Shown here piece by piece: positions 54,301-64,000 of a stretch of 64,000 bases of DNA. The DNA is taken from positions 479,605 to 543,604 of the forward strand of contig NZ_JACCCG010000001.1 in the NCBI RefSeq assembly GCF_013410955.1. Reading direction: 5' to 3'. The stretch is from Microbacterium sp. AK009 (GTDB lineage: Bacteria; Actinomycetota; Actinomycetes; Actinomycetales; Microbacteriaceae). The position numbers were made by a program, and so were the translations under genes. Positions within the stretch are counted from its first letter, which is position 1. The number at the start of each line of letters is the position of its first letter. Under the pieces are notes generated by a model, which was given only the letters and a program-made list of their open reading frames with translations, was not told the DNA's origin and searched no databases.

Positions 54301-55601
54301 TGACGTCTGCGCCGACCCCCACCGCGACCGACAGCACCGACAGCACCGACAGTACCGACAGCCCGGGCACCGACACCGGCGCCCTCCCGGGCGACCGCGC
54401 CGGCGCGTACCGGGTGACCGATCCGCTCGACACCGACTACTACGGCGTCTTCGCCGACATCGGCGGAGCCGAGCGCGACGCATGGTCGCGCGCCCGGGTG
54501 CTGATCTCGGAGTACGGCGACCGGTCGGCCGCGCAGTGGGATGCCGGGGAGTACGACGTCTCGATCGTGCGGCGCATGGGCGAGCTCGACCTCTTCGTCG
54601 ACGGCATCGAACACGACGGGCTCACCGCCCTCTCACCGCTCGCGGCGGGGCTGGTCAACATGGAGATCTCGCGCGGCGACGGATCGCTCGGCACCGTGCT
54701 CGCCGTGCAGGGCGGCCTGGCGCTGCGCACCCTGGCGCTGTTCGGCAGCGATGCGCAGAAGGCGCAGTACCTGCAGCCGCTCGCGCGCGGCGAGGTGCTC
54801 GGCTCCTTCGCCCTCACCGAACCCGACCACGGCTCGGACTCCGTCTCGCTCGAGACCCGCGCGACGCGCGCCGCCGACGGCGGCTGGATCATCGACGGCG
54901 CCAAGAAGTGGATCGGCAACGGCGCTTCGGGCGGCGTCACCTTCGTCTGGGCGCGGGTGGAGTCTCCCGGCGCCGACGACCACGGCAAGGTGCGCTGCTT
55001 CCTCGTGCCGCAGGAGGCCGAGGGCTATCACGGCGCGCCCATCACCGGGAAGGCGTCGCTGCGCGGCATCCACCAGGCGCACATCACCCTGCGGGGCGTC
55101 CGGCTCCCCGCCGACGCGGTGCTTCCGGGCACTCACAGCTTCAAGGACGCCTCGACCGTGCTCTACGCCACGCGGTCGGGGGTCGCCTGGTCGGCGCTCG
55201 GGCACGCGACAGCCTGCTACGAGGCGGCCCTGCAGTACTCCCAGCAGCGCGAGCAGTTCGGCAAGCGCCTCGCGGGGTTCCAGATGGTGCAGGAGCGTCT
55301 CACCAAGATGCTGTCCGAGCTCACTGCGATGCAGCTGTACTGCCGGCACCTCGCCGACCTCGAGGCATCCGGGGGTCTGCGGCCGACGCAGGCGTCGCTG
55401 GCGAAGTACCACAACACCCGCACCGCCCGCCGGATCGCCGCCACCGCGCGCGATCTCCTCGGTGGCAACGGGATCCTGCTCGAGTACGGCGTGATGCAGC
55501 ACATGGCCGACATCGAGGCGATACACACCTACGAGGGCACCGAGTCGATCCAGGCGCTCCTGCTCGGCCGCGACATCACCGGTGTGAGCGCGTTCGCCTG
55601 A
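54300..55601 (+). CDS. Acyl-CoA dehydrogenase
   Basis: A 433-residue FAD acyl-CoA dehydrogenase that introduces the alpha-beta double bond of acyl-CoA. Signatures are FALTEPDHGSDS, WIIDGAKKWIGNGASGG and GGNGILLEYGVMQHMADIEAIHTYEGTESIQALLLGR; the last holds the catalytic Glu, as in glutaryl-type ACADs. The N-terminus has a 9-bp coding repeat giving (Asp/Thr-Ser) triplets DSTDSTDST. ATG 54300 is the start nearest the domain. It is convergent with the TetR gene (3 bp between stops), its likely regulator. Confidence 0.88.
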   Translation: MTSAPTPTATDSTDSTDSTDSPGTDTGALPGDRAGAYRVTDPLDTDYYGVFADIGGAERDAWSRARVLISEYGDRSAAQWDAGEYDVSIVRRMGELDLFVDGIEHDGLTALSPLAAGLVNMEISRGDGSLGTVLAVQGGLALRTLALFGSDAQKAQYLQPLARGEVLGSFALTEPDHGSDSVSLETRATRAADGGWIIDGAKKWIGNGASGGVTFVWARVESPGADDHGKVRCFLVPQEAEGYHGAPITGKASLRGIHQAHITLRGVRLPADAVLPGTHSFKDASTVLYATRSGVAWSALGHATACYEAALQYSQQREQFGKRLAGFQMVQERLTKMLSELTAMQLYCRHLADLEASGGLRPTQASLAKYHNTRTARRIAATARDLLGGNGILLEYGVMQHMADIEAIHTYEGTESIQALLLGRDITGVSAFA

Positions 55602-55604
55602 GCG

Positions 55605-56279
55605 CTACTCCGACAGTGCGTCGCGCAGGCGCCGGGCCACCTCGGCGCTGGGCGTCCGGCGCGGGAACACCGCGACCACGAAGTCGTCCGGCGCCGGTGC
55701 CGACTCCTCGGGCAGCACTCCGAAACGCCGGCGCGCGTCCTCCAGCGCGCGCTTGAGCACCGACACCGGCACGCGCTTCGGACCGCGGATCAGCCGCCGC
55801 AGCACGTGGTTGTGCACGGCGGTGACGAGAGCGGAGAACCCCACTGCGTCGAGAGGGTCGAGCCCGGGTAGCGCCTGACGCAGGTACTCGTCGAAGAGGC
55901 GCTCGTAGCGGAACACCGTCACGATCTCGCGGTCGCGCAGCGCTGGGATCTGCCGCACCACGGCGTACCGCCGCCGGGCGAGCTCGGGGTCGGCGGCGAA
56001 ATGCTGATACACCTGCACGGATGCGTCGCACACGGCCGCCCACGGGTCGTCATGGGGCTGAGCGAGAAATGCCCGGAGTTCTTCGAGCAGGCCCTCGTGG
56101 TCGGCGAAGACCACGTCTTCCTTGCCGCCGTACTGACGGAAGAACGTCGAGCGCGACATCCCCGCCGTCCGCGCGATCTGATCGACCGAGGTCTGATCGA
56201 ACCCCTGGGTGTGGAACAGCTCGACCGCGGCCGCCACGACACCGGTGCGGCCGACGAACGCAGGATCGGCGTCGCTCAC
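55605..56279 (-). CDS. TetR-family transcriptional regulator
   Basis: A 224-residue TetR-type repressor. The N-terminal helix-turn-helix is VAAAVELFHTQGFDQTSVDQIARTAGMSRSTFFRQYGGKEDVVF. It is convergent with the acyl-CoA dehydrogenase gene, 3 bp apart, and divergent from the FAD gene at 56355. A 26-bp quasi-palindrome lies in that divergent gap (56315-56340). The sensor domain is not recognisable; fatty acyl-CoA is a natural guess from the neighbour. Confidence 0.88.
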   Translation of the reverse strand: MSDADPAFVGRTGVVAAAVELFHTQGFDQTSVDQIARTAGMSRSTFFRQYGGKEDVVFADHEGLLEELRAFLAQPHDDPWAAVCDASVQVYQHFAADPELARRRYAVVRQIPALRDREIVTVFRYERLFDEYLRQALPGLDPLDAVGFSALVTAVHNHVLRRLIRGPKRVPVSVLKRALEDARRRFGVLPEESAPAPDDFVVAVFPRRTPSAEVARRLRDALSE

Positions 56280-56314
56280 GGTCCGAGCTTAGCGGCGGGG
56301 TCCGGCGGGTGATG

Positions 56315-56340
56315 TGGACCCGGTGCAACAACCGGATCCA
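56315..56340. promoter_or_regulatory. 26-bp quasi-palindrome, TetR-type operator candidate
   Basis: Arms TGGACCCGGT (56315-56324) and ACCGGATCCA (56331-56340) match at 9 of 10 positions around a 6-bp spacer. The site lies 36 bp before the TetR start and 15 bp before the FAD gene's start, between divergent promoters. Length and spacing fit TetR operators. Confidence 0.65.
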
Positions 56341-56354
56341 GGAGAACTGCGCGC

Positions 56355-57152
56355 GTGTTTGTCAAGGCCATGGTCCGGTTCGGTTCATGGTCCTTCACTG
56401 TGTTCATGTCTCTTTTCGCCGACGCCGTGAACACCACCGGTCAGGCGCTTCCGCGCGGTGAGCGCTACGACGTCGTGGTGGTCGGGGCCTCGCTCACGGG
56501 GCTTGTCGCGACCCTTCTGCTCACGCAGTCCGGTCGCCGGGTGGCCCTCGTCGAGGCCGGGGTGATCAGCCCGGCCCGGCCCGGTGCGGGCCGGGACGCG
56601 AACGAGGAGACGGCGCTGGCGGCAGCACTCGTCGCCGCCGGCGCGGCCCTGCATACCCGCACGTTCGTCCAGGCCGTGACCTCGGCGAGTCCCTGCCGGA
56701 TCGACACCGAGCACGGTCCGCTCTTCGCCGACCAGGTCATCCTCGCCACCGGCGCACGCGACGCCGACTCCGTCTACCGCCCCGGCCCGACTCCGTCGCG
56801 CTGGCGCCCAGCGTCCTATCTGCTGCCGGCCGCGAGGTCGACGGCTCGGAACACGGATGCCGGGTCGCGGCGCATCTCCGAGGCCACCGCGTCGATCGGA
56901 CCCGCGCCGACGGTGGGCAAAGCACCGCGTTCGCTCGGTCGCATCCGCTTCGTGACCTCCTGCCACGGACGGGGGCGGACGCGGGCGGCTCCTGCGGCGC
57001 TCGAGGTCGTCGCCGACATCCTGCAGCTCGCCCGTGTCGACCGGCCCGGGTGGAAGGTGACGCTTCAGAAGGCCCAGGCGGAGCAGAAGGCGCAGGTCGT
57101 GACGGCCGCCCGGAAACCCGACGCCCCGCCCGCGACCTCGTCGGTCGCGTAG
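56355..57152 (+). CDS. Short FAD-dependent oxidoreductase-like protein (probably reduced)
   Basis: A 265-residue protein. Residues about 35-70 form an FAD Rossmann fold (YDVVVVGASLTGLVATLLLTQSGRRVALVEAG), followed by a second strand and DQVILATGARDADS. The remaining 110 residues are Arg/Ala/Ser-rich with no recognised domain, and the substrate and interface domains are missing. Full oxidoreductases of this type (with a Rieske domain) are about 500 residues, so this may be an internally deleted remnant. GGAG precedes GTG 56355 by 10 nt; ATG 56406 is the alternative. It is divergent from the TetR gene. Confidence 0.6.
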   Translation: MFVKAMVRFGSWSFTVFMSLFADAVNTTGQALPRGERYDVVVVGASLTGLVATLLLTQSGRRVALVEAGVISPARPGAGRDANEETALAAALVAAGAALHTRTFVQAVTSASPCRIDTEHGPLFADQVILATGARDADSVYRPGPTPSRWRPASYLLPAARSTARNTDAGSRRISEATASIGPAPTVGKAPRSLGRIRFVTSCHGRGRTRAAPAALEVVADILQLARVDRPGWKVTLQKAQAEQKAQVVTAARKPDAPPATSSVA

Positions 57153-57228
57153 CGGGGCAGCAGAGCTCTCGCGGAGCGGGGCGACGGAGTTTTCGCGCAG
57201 CGGGGCGTCAGGGTCGGCGAGCCCCCAC

Positions 57229-57726
57229 TCAGCCGACGAGGGTGATCACACCGAGGATCCCGAGTGTGATGAGGGTCGTCCACATCGCGATCGCGACGGC
57301 CTGCCAGAACAGCACCCGGCCCGGGGCGACGCCGGTGGACACCAGAGCGGCGGCGGTGAACTGCGTCGGCACCAGCAGGGGGCCGAGGAGGCTCACGCCG
57401 GGGGTGCCGTAGCGCTCATAGGCGCGCATGATCTTCTGACGACGCGGCGACAGCTCCTGCGGCTCGCGCCCTCCGCGAGTGGTCACCGCGGTGCGCACGC
57501 GGGCGCCGGCGAAGACGATCACGGCGACGCAGAGGAAGTTCCCGGCGAAGGCGGCGATGGCGGCGACGACGGGGTGGATGCCACCGATGATGCCGATCGC
57601 CGAAGCGCCCTCGCCCTCGATGAAGGGCACGGCGCCGGCGAGGGCGACGATGAGCGGCCGGAGAAGCTCGGGCATCTGGGCGACGAGGTTCTGGAAGCCG
57701 AGAATGAGGTCGGCGATGGGGTTCAC
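57229..57726 (-). CDS. Small multidrug-export-type membrane protein
   Basis: A 165-residue membrane protein with four or five spans (LIVALAGAVPFIEGEGASAIGIIGG, AAIAAFAGNFLCVAVIVFAGARV, TGVAPGRVLFWQAVAIAMWTTLITLGILGVITLVG). The layout and GEGA motif resemble the Sm_multidrug_ex family; no transport has been shown for most members. GTG 57726 is chosen because AAGGAG lies 5-6 nt before it. It is divergent from the two-component genes at 57879. Confidence 0.78.
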   Translation of the reverse strand: MNPIADLILGFQNLVAQMPELLRPLIVALAGAVPFIEGEGASAIGIIGGIHPVVAAIAAFAGNFLCVAVIVFAGARVRTAVTTRGGREPQELSPRRQKIMRAYERYGTPGVSLLGPLLVPTQFTAAALVSTGVAPGRVLFWQAVAIAMWTTLITLGILGVITLVG

Positions 57727-57878
57727 GGTGTCTCCTTGACTTTGCGGATGGGCGGTCATCGGACGGTGATTCCATCGCACGCGATCGCGGCCCGCAGCGG
57801 CAGTGTCGGAGCGTCACCTCCGCCCGGGAGGATGCCGTGGACGGGGGGTGACAAAAGTCATGGTCGTACTCTGGCGGT

Positions 57879-59114
57879 GTGAGCGATGCATCCCGTCCGA
57901 CCGCCGCGCCCGCGCGGCATCCGGCCGCGCGCGCCCTCTCACGCGGGGTGACGGCGACCTGGTGGTACACGGCGGGGTCGGTGGTGCTGTTCCAGGCCAT
58001 CACCCTCCTCTGGCTCGTGTCGGCGCTCGCCGACGGCAACGACCTGCAGGTTGCGATCTACCTCGCCGCGGCGGCGGTGTCGCTCGCCTCGAGCGTGCCG
58101 CTCCTGGCTCGCTACGGCCGTCGTCGGAGGGTCGACGACGGCGACGACGAGGAGCGGTTCTCGGCCACGGTCTTCTGGTCGTTGGCCGCCTCGGCGGCCG
58201 CGGCCGCGGTGATCGCGGTGATCACGGGATCCGTCCTGTCGGCTGCGGGGCTCGTCGCTCTCGCGGTGATGCTCCTGCGCTGGCGCTCGGGCGTGCGCAT
58301 CCGTCTGCTGGGCGGGGTCATCGTCGTGATCGCCGCGATCTGGATCAGCGAACGCCTGCTCTCCGGTCCCGACCTCGGCGGCGATGCCCAGTTCGTCAAC
58401 AACCTGTTCGCGCTGCTCCTGCCGCCCACGGCCGTGCTCTGCCTGTGGTGGTGGGACATCGTCCTCGCCCTTGATGAGGCCCGCGTCGCCGAGGGGCGGC
58501 TCGCCGCCGCGCAGGAACGACTCCGGCTCGCCGGAGACCTCCACGACCTGCAGGGCCACCACCTCCAGGTGATCGCCCTCCAGCTCGAACTCGCCGAACG
58601 GATGCTGCCGCGCAACCCCGAGGCCGCCGCCGAGCAGGTGCGGCTCGCGCGCGCGTCGGTCGACGAGGCCCGCTCGGGCACACGCGCCCTCGCCGCGCGA
58701 TTCCGCGGCGTCCCGCTACCTGACGAGCTCGCCAACGCGGCCGATCTGCTTCGGGCGGCCGGCCTCGACGTCGAGCTCGAGGTCGATCCACGAGCCGGGG
58801 CCGCACCCGCCGAGATCCTGGGTCCGGTCGTGCGCGAGTCGACGACGAACATCCTCAAGCACGGAGGTGGCGCGCGGGCGCGGTTCCGTCTCGTCCTCGA
58901 CGAGGGCGCCCACGGGCGGGTGTGGCGACTCGGCGTCAGCAATGACCTGCCCGCCACCGCCGCGCCGCCGCCCGCGGCGCCCGCGGGATCGGGGCTCCCG
59001 GGCATCGTCGAGCGGGTGGGATCGGTCGGTGGCGCCGCGGAGTGGGATGCCGCGCAGGAACGCTTCACCCTCGAGGTCAGCGTGCCCGCGGCATCCGTCG
59101 GCGGTCTGTCATGA
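57879..59114 (+). CDS. Sensor histidine kinase, DesK/NarL type
   Basis: A 411-residue sensor with four or five N-terminal spans (about 30-190), then a HisKA_3 dimerisation domain with phospho-acceptor H222 (AGDLHDLQGHHLQVIALQ) and a HATPase domain (VVRESTTNILKHG, GSGLPGIVERV). The DLHDLQGHHL motif is that of DesK-type thermosensor kinases, but the actual signal is unknown. The start is GTG 57879. It overlaps the response regulator gene by ATGA (59111-59114). Confidence 0.92.
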   Translation: MSDASRPTAAPARHPAARALSRGVTATWWYTAGSVVLFQAITLLWLVSALADGNDLQVAIYLAAAAVSLASSVPLLARYGRRRRVDDGDDEERFSATVFWSLAASAAAAAVIAVITGSVLSAAGLVALAVMLLRWRSGVRIRLLGGVIVVIAAIWISERLLSGPDLGGDAQFVNNLFALLLPPTAVLCLWWWDIVLALDEARVAEGRLAAAQERLRLAGDLHDLQGHHLQVIALQLELAERMLPRNPEAAAEQVRLARASVDEARSGTRALAARFRGVPLPDELANAADLLRAAGLDVELEVDPRAGAAPAEILGPVVRESTTNILKHGGGARARFRLVLDEGAHGRVWRLGVSNDLPATAAPPPAAPAGSGLPGIVERVGSVGGAAEWDAAQERFTLEVSVPAASVGGLS

Positions 59115-59713
59115 TCCGCATCCTCATCGCCGACGACGAGGACATGATCCGCTCGGCCCTCGCGGCGCTGCTGCGGCTCGAGGACGATTTCGAGGTCGTC
59201 GCCGAGTGTCGCGACGGCGAGGAGGCCGTGGCCGAAGCCGCGCGGCTGCGCCCCACCGTGTGCCTGCTCGACCTCGAGATGCCGGGGCTCGACGGCGTCG
59301 ACGCCGCCGCACGCATCCGCCGGCAGGCGGGGTCGAAGTGCGTGGTCGTGACGCGGCACGCCCGACCCGGGGTGCTGCGCCGGGCGCTCAGCGCCGGGGT
59401 CGACGGGTTCCTTCCCAAGTCGCGCCCGGCGCAGGACGTCGCGGCGGTGATCCGCGACGTCGTCGCCGGCCGGCGCTACGTCGACCCCGAGATCGCGGCC
59501 GACGCGCTCACCGACGAGCGGAGCCCGTTGACCGATCGCGAGCTCGACGTGCTGCGCGCCGGATCGCGCGGTGAGACGATCGCCGAGATCGCGGCGACCC
59601 TGCACCTCTCGCCCGGCACGGTGCGCAACCACGTCTCGGCGGTGCTCGGCAAGCTCGGTCTCGCGACGCGTCAGCAGGCCGCGATCCTGGCGCGCGAGCG
59701 CGGCTGGATCTGA
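59111..59713 (+). CDS. Response regulator, NarL/LuxR type
   Basis: A 200-residue regulator with a CheY-like receiver: acidic pair D8/D9, phospho-acceptor D54 (CLLDLEMP), T81 and K103 (GFLPKS). A LuxR-type helix-turn-helix fills the end (LTDRELDVLRAGSRGETIAEIAATLHLSPGTVRNHVSAVLGKLGLATRQ). It is the translationally coupled partner of the upstream kinase. Targets are unknown; DesR-type regulators often control membrane-lipid or ABC transporter genes next to them, but none is adjacent here. Confidence 0.92.
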   Translation: MIRILIADDEDMIRSALAALLRLEDDFEVVAECRDGEEAVAEAARLRPTVCLLDLEMPGLDGVDAAARIRRQAGSKCVVVTRHARPGVLRRALSAGVDGFLPKSRPAQDVAAVIRDVVAGRRYVDPEIAADALTDERSPLTDRELDVLRAGSRGETIAEIAATLHLSPGTVRNHVSAVLGKLGLATRQQAAILARERGWI

Positions 59714-59846
59714 CGCGGCGACACCGCCCTGCGCTGAGCACGGGGGCCGTGAGCGCCACCCGGCCCCGCATGTCGGAGAAGCCCGTCGTCGAGACACCCG
59801 GGATGAGGCGGTCCGCCGCCGGTAGTAGGGTAGGGGACTGGCTGAT

Positions 59847-59862
59847 ATCTCGATATCGAGAT
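59847..59862. promoter_or_regulatory. Perfect 16-bp palindrome before sucC
   Basis: ATCTCGATATCGAGAT is its own reverse complement and lies 46 bp before the sucC start. It is AT-richer than its surroundings, as operators often are. The regulator is unknown; a MarR-, MerR- or LacI-like dimer would be expected for this size. Confidence 0.6.
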
Positions 59863-59908
59863 TTCTTCGGCCCACACACCCCACCGTTCGCCCAGCGAAG
59901 GACTCTCT

Positions 59909-62003
<2,095 letters not shown>

Positions 62004-62008
62004 GTCCG

Positions 62009-62458
62009 GTGCCGCTGAAAGGCGAGTACAAGCCCAGCACCTCGCAGTGGGCGCGTGAGCAGGCCGAGCAGTACGAGGCCTCGGGCGGAACCGAGGCGAA
62101 CCTCCTGCGCGGTGTGCCGATCATCGTGCTGACCACCGTCGGCGCGAAGAGCGGGGGACTGCGCAAGACGGCGCTCATGCGCGTCGAGCACGACGGCCGG
62201 TACGCGGTCGTGGCGTCCAAGGGCGGCGCCCCCGACGAGCCGGCGTGGGCGGCCAACATGCGCGCGCATGCGCACGTCGAGCTGCAGGATGGCGCGGTCA
62301 AGCGCGACTACCTCGCGCGCGAGCTCTCGGGCGACGAGTACACCGAGTGGTGGAACCGCTCGGCCGAGGTGTGGCCCGATTACAACGAGTACCAGAAGAA
62401 GACCGACCGGAAGATCGCGGTCTTCGTGCTCGAGCCGTTCGACCCGCCCGCGGAGTGA
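62009..62458 (+). CDS. Deazaflavin (F420)-dependent nitroreductase family protein
   Basis: A 149-residue split-barrel oxidoreductase of the Ddn/FDOR group. Motifs are [48 protein letters not shown] and the ending [20 protein letters not shown]. Family members use F420H2 to reduce nitro compounds, quinones or lipids; the substrate is open. GTG 62009 lies 6 bp after sucD, so it is probably the third gene of the suc operon. Its presence suggests an F420-making lineage. Confidence 0.9.
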   Translation: MPLKGEYKPSTSQWAREQAEQYEASGGTEANLLRGVPIIVLTTVGAKSGGLRKTALMRVEHDGRYAVVASKGGAPDEPAWAANMRAHAHVELQDGAVKRDYLARELSGDEYTEWWNRSAEVWPDYNEYQKKTDRKIAVFVLEPFDPPAE

Positions 62459-62538
62459 GCGCGCCGTAATCCCGAGAAAAATCCGAGGATGCCGCGCCGC
62501 GGCGCGGTGGCGCGAGGGGGCCGGTCTACGATCGGGCC

Positions 62539-63075
62539 GTGAAGTCGGAGACTGCTCTCGTGCTGGCGAGCGTGGGCGCTCTCGGCGCTGCAGCGGGGAT
62601 CGGCCTCGCCGCGGCGGTCGCCATCCCGCCCAGCCTGGCGAACCTCAGTGCCACGGTGTACCAGACGCCGACCGAGGTGACGATCGCGGACGCCTCGGTC
62701 ATGCTCACGGCGCCGGCGGGATGGGTGGTCCGGCGCCCGCCCTTCGACGGTGACGACCTGACACTCACCAGTCCCGACGGCCGACTCGAGATCGCGGTCA
62801 CCGAACTGAGCGGGGGCTTCGACACCGCGTATGCGGAGCTCGTTCGCGCCAGTGGCGCGCAGGGCGCCGCGGCCGTCACCGAGACCCTGTCCTCGGGCTC
62901 GCGCACCCGGCACACCGAGGTCTCGGACGACGACGGCGGCGCTGTCCTCGCCGCCGTCGGTGACGAGCGCGGTCCGGTCAGCGCAGGGATCGTCGCGCGG
63001 GTCACCGACGGCAGCATCGGCGACTACCGCTACGCGATCGCCGAGGTGCTCGACACCGTGCGGGTGCCGTCGTGA
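62539..63075 (+). CDS. Membrane-anchored protein, unknown
   Basis: A 178-residue protein with one N-terminal span (LVLASVGALGAAAGIGLAAAVAI) and a beta-rich outside domain (TEVTIADASVMLTAPAGWVVRRPPFDGDDLTLTSPDGRLEIAV). No family was recognised. Its stop overlaps the start of the lipoprotein gene by GTGA (63072-63075), so the two are co-translated and probably work together at the cell surface. Confidence 0.72.
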   Translation: MKSETALVLASVGALGAAAGIGLAAAVAIPPSLANLSATVYQTPTEVTIADASVMLTAPAGWVVRRPPFDGDDLTLTSPDGRLEIAVTELSGGFDTAYAELVRASGAQGAAAVTETLSSGSRTRHTEVSDDDGGAVLAAVGDERGPVSAGIVARVTDGSIGDYRYAIAEVLDTVRVPS

Positions 63076-64000
63076 GTCGGCGCTCCATGCGGCGTCCGGG
63101 GTCGCGCCGATCTCGCGGCAGGCGCGCCGCGCTCCCTGTCGTCCTGATCGGCGCGTTCGCGCTTTCCGCCTGCGCACCGGCGACGGATGCCGCGTGGCGG
63201 CCCGCCGCCTTCCCCGCCGCCCGGGTGGCGGTGGCGGAGTTCCCCGCCGCCATCGACCCGGCGGAAGTGCCGGCGCTACGTCCGATGCGTATTCGCAACG
63301 ACGAGGTGGGGGTTCAGGCGCGGGTCGCTCTGCCTCCCGGACGGACGCCCCTGGGAGACCGCGTCATCGGCGCCGTGCGGGACGCGATCGGGGGCCGCGA
63401 AGCGGCCACAGGCCTCGCCTACACGCCGCAGGCGCACCCGCGCGGGGCGGGACTGGGCGACCGCGGGTGCATCGCCGGATCCACGCGGCTCGCGGCCGCC
63501 GAGCTGCTTGCCGACCCGCGACTGGGGCCGGCTAACGGATCGGGCACCGCGGTGGCCTGCGACATCGTCGCCGCCGCCGGACCCTACCTGGGCGTGCGGC
63601 TGCGTACGGTCTCGGGCGATGCGACGGCGATCAGCGGTGACACCTCGACCACCCTCTACACCGACCTCCGCACCGGCGAGACCGTTGCGGCCGACGCGCT
63701 CTGGACCCCCGAGGCCGGCCCCGCGCTGTGGGGCGACATCGTCGAAGCCCTCCGGCGCGACGCGGGCGCCCTGAGCCTTGCCCCCGTCCAAGCCCCCGAT
63801 GAGGCAGGGCTCGCGGTCATCGGCGCGGCGCTCGCCCGCTCGGTGCCTGTCGGCGGCGCCGTCGTCATCGAGGTGCCGGCCGGGTTCAGCCCGCCTGAGC
63901 TGCAGGCGCTCGGGATCGCCGCGACGACCGAGCCGATGGCGGTCGCCGTGCCCCGGGAGGTCGCGACGCCGTATCTGACGCCGTTCGGAGCGGGTCTGGC
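63072..64000 (+). CDS. Lipoprotein, unknown (partial, cut by window end)
   Basis: The frame is open from GTG 63072 to the window edge (309 codons seen). An Arg-rich N-terminus precedes a hydrophobic stretch and the lipobox LSAC, then a beta-rich domain with paired cysteines (RGCIAGSTR, TAVACDIV) and a segment TSTTLYTDLRTGETVAADAL. The latter is reminiscent of RsiV/DUF3298-type proteins that bind envelope stress factors, but the match is weak. It is co-translated with the membrane-anchored protein before it. Confidence 0.7.
   Translation, partial: MSRRSMRRPGSRRSRGRRAALPVVLIGAFALSACAPATDAAWRPAAFPAARVAVAEFPAAIDPAEVPALRPMRIRNDEVGVQARVALPPGRTPLGDRVIGAVRDAIGGREAATGLAYTPQAHPRGAGLGDRGCIAGSTRLAAAELLADPRLGPANGSGTAVACDIVAAAGPYLGVRLRTVSGDATAISGDTSTTLYTDLRTGETVAADALWTPEAGPALWGDIVEALRRDAGALSLAPVQAPDEAGLAVIGAALARSVPVGGAVVIEVPAGFSPPELQALGIAATTEPMAVAVPREVATPYLTPFGAGL

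Noticed and set aside
57879..59713. DosS/DosR identity for the two-component pair
   Set aside because: The kinase has several membrane spans and a DesK-type H-box with no GAF domains, unlike DosS/DosT, so it is not taken as the regulator of the DosR-like boxes.

Overview
The window is chromosomal DNA of a very high-GC actinobacterium. Gene style (DUF222/HNH proteins, TM2/DUF2510 proteins, WYL regulators, F420-type deazaflavin oxidoreductase, sucCD, PcrA/SseB, PolDom/LigC) and dispersed hairpin repeats fit Microbacteriaceae, most likely Microbacterium or a close relative. The genus call is inference. No transposase, integrase, phage gene, rRNA or CRISPR array is visible, and the GC-rich codon use is even throughout, so this looks like ordinary chromosome with accessory metabolic modules.

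Layout. 1-4.3 kb: a truncated WYL regulator that runs into a P-loop, a VOC protein, an HNH endonuclease and a spore-photoproduct-lyase-like radical SAM protein. 4.3-5.1 kb: a repeat-rich gap (three inverted repeats and a heptamer array) ending in an iron box. 5.1-9.2 kb: a siderophore importer (ATPase, binding lipoprotein, fused permease). 9.2-19 kb: a DHFR-like protein, CtaG and DUF2243 membrane proteins, a PCD-VOC fusion, a large LuxR-family ATPase regulator, two alpha/beta hydrolases, an MBL-fold hydrolase, a TM2 protein and a YdeI-like protein. 19-27.9 kb: a beta-mannoside utilisation operon (kinase, GH113-like, GH2 beta-mannosidase, ABC importer) with a divergent LacI regulator and shared TGTC-N7-GACA operators.

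27.9-32.9 kb: a stress/dormancy-like cluster (PPOX-type flavin protein, PEP synthase, two tandem universal stress proteins). Three sites of the form GGGAC-N4-GNCCC, the shape of the DosR/DevR box, lie in its promoters. A tRNA-like CAU gene follows. 33-36 kb: a WYL regulator divergent from a DrrAB-type exporter whose ATPase is frameshifted. 36-46 kb: a TetR/membrane protein pair, a DHFR-like protein, an esterase plus ring-cleaving dioxygenase pair, a second ABC exporter, an aldo/keto reductase, an orphan PIN protein and a lactonase. 46-54 kb: pcrA, an SseB-like gene, then a PolDom primase-polymerase and a LigC ligase (end-joining type repair), separated and followed by hairpin repeats, then an AI-2E family membrane protein. 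54-64 kb: acyl-CoA dehydrogenase with a TetR gene, a shortened FAD protein, a small membrane protein, a DesK/NarL-type two-component system, sucCD with an upstream perfect palindrome, a deazaflavin oxidoreductase and two envelope proteins, the last cut by the window end.

The strongest leads are the DosR-like boxes around the PEP synthase and USP genes, two families of small hairpin elements (one at two loci as tandem pairs with the same 74-bp period, one as a pair of about 117-bp elements with paired ends), the WYL/P-loop fusion, the LuxR regulator with no ordinary start codon ahead of its Walker A, the frameshifted DrrA and the 16-bp palindrome before sucC.
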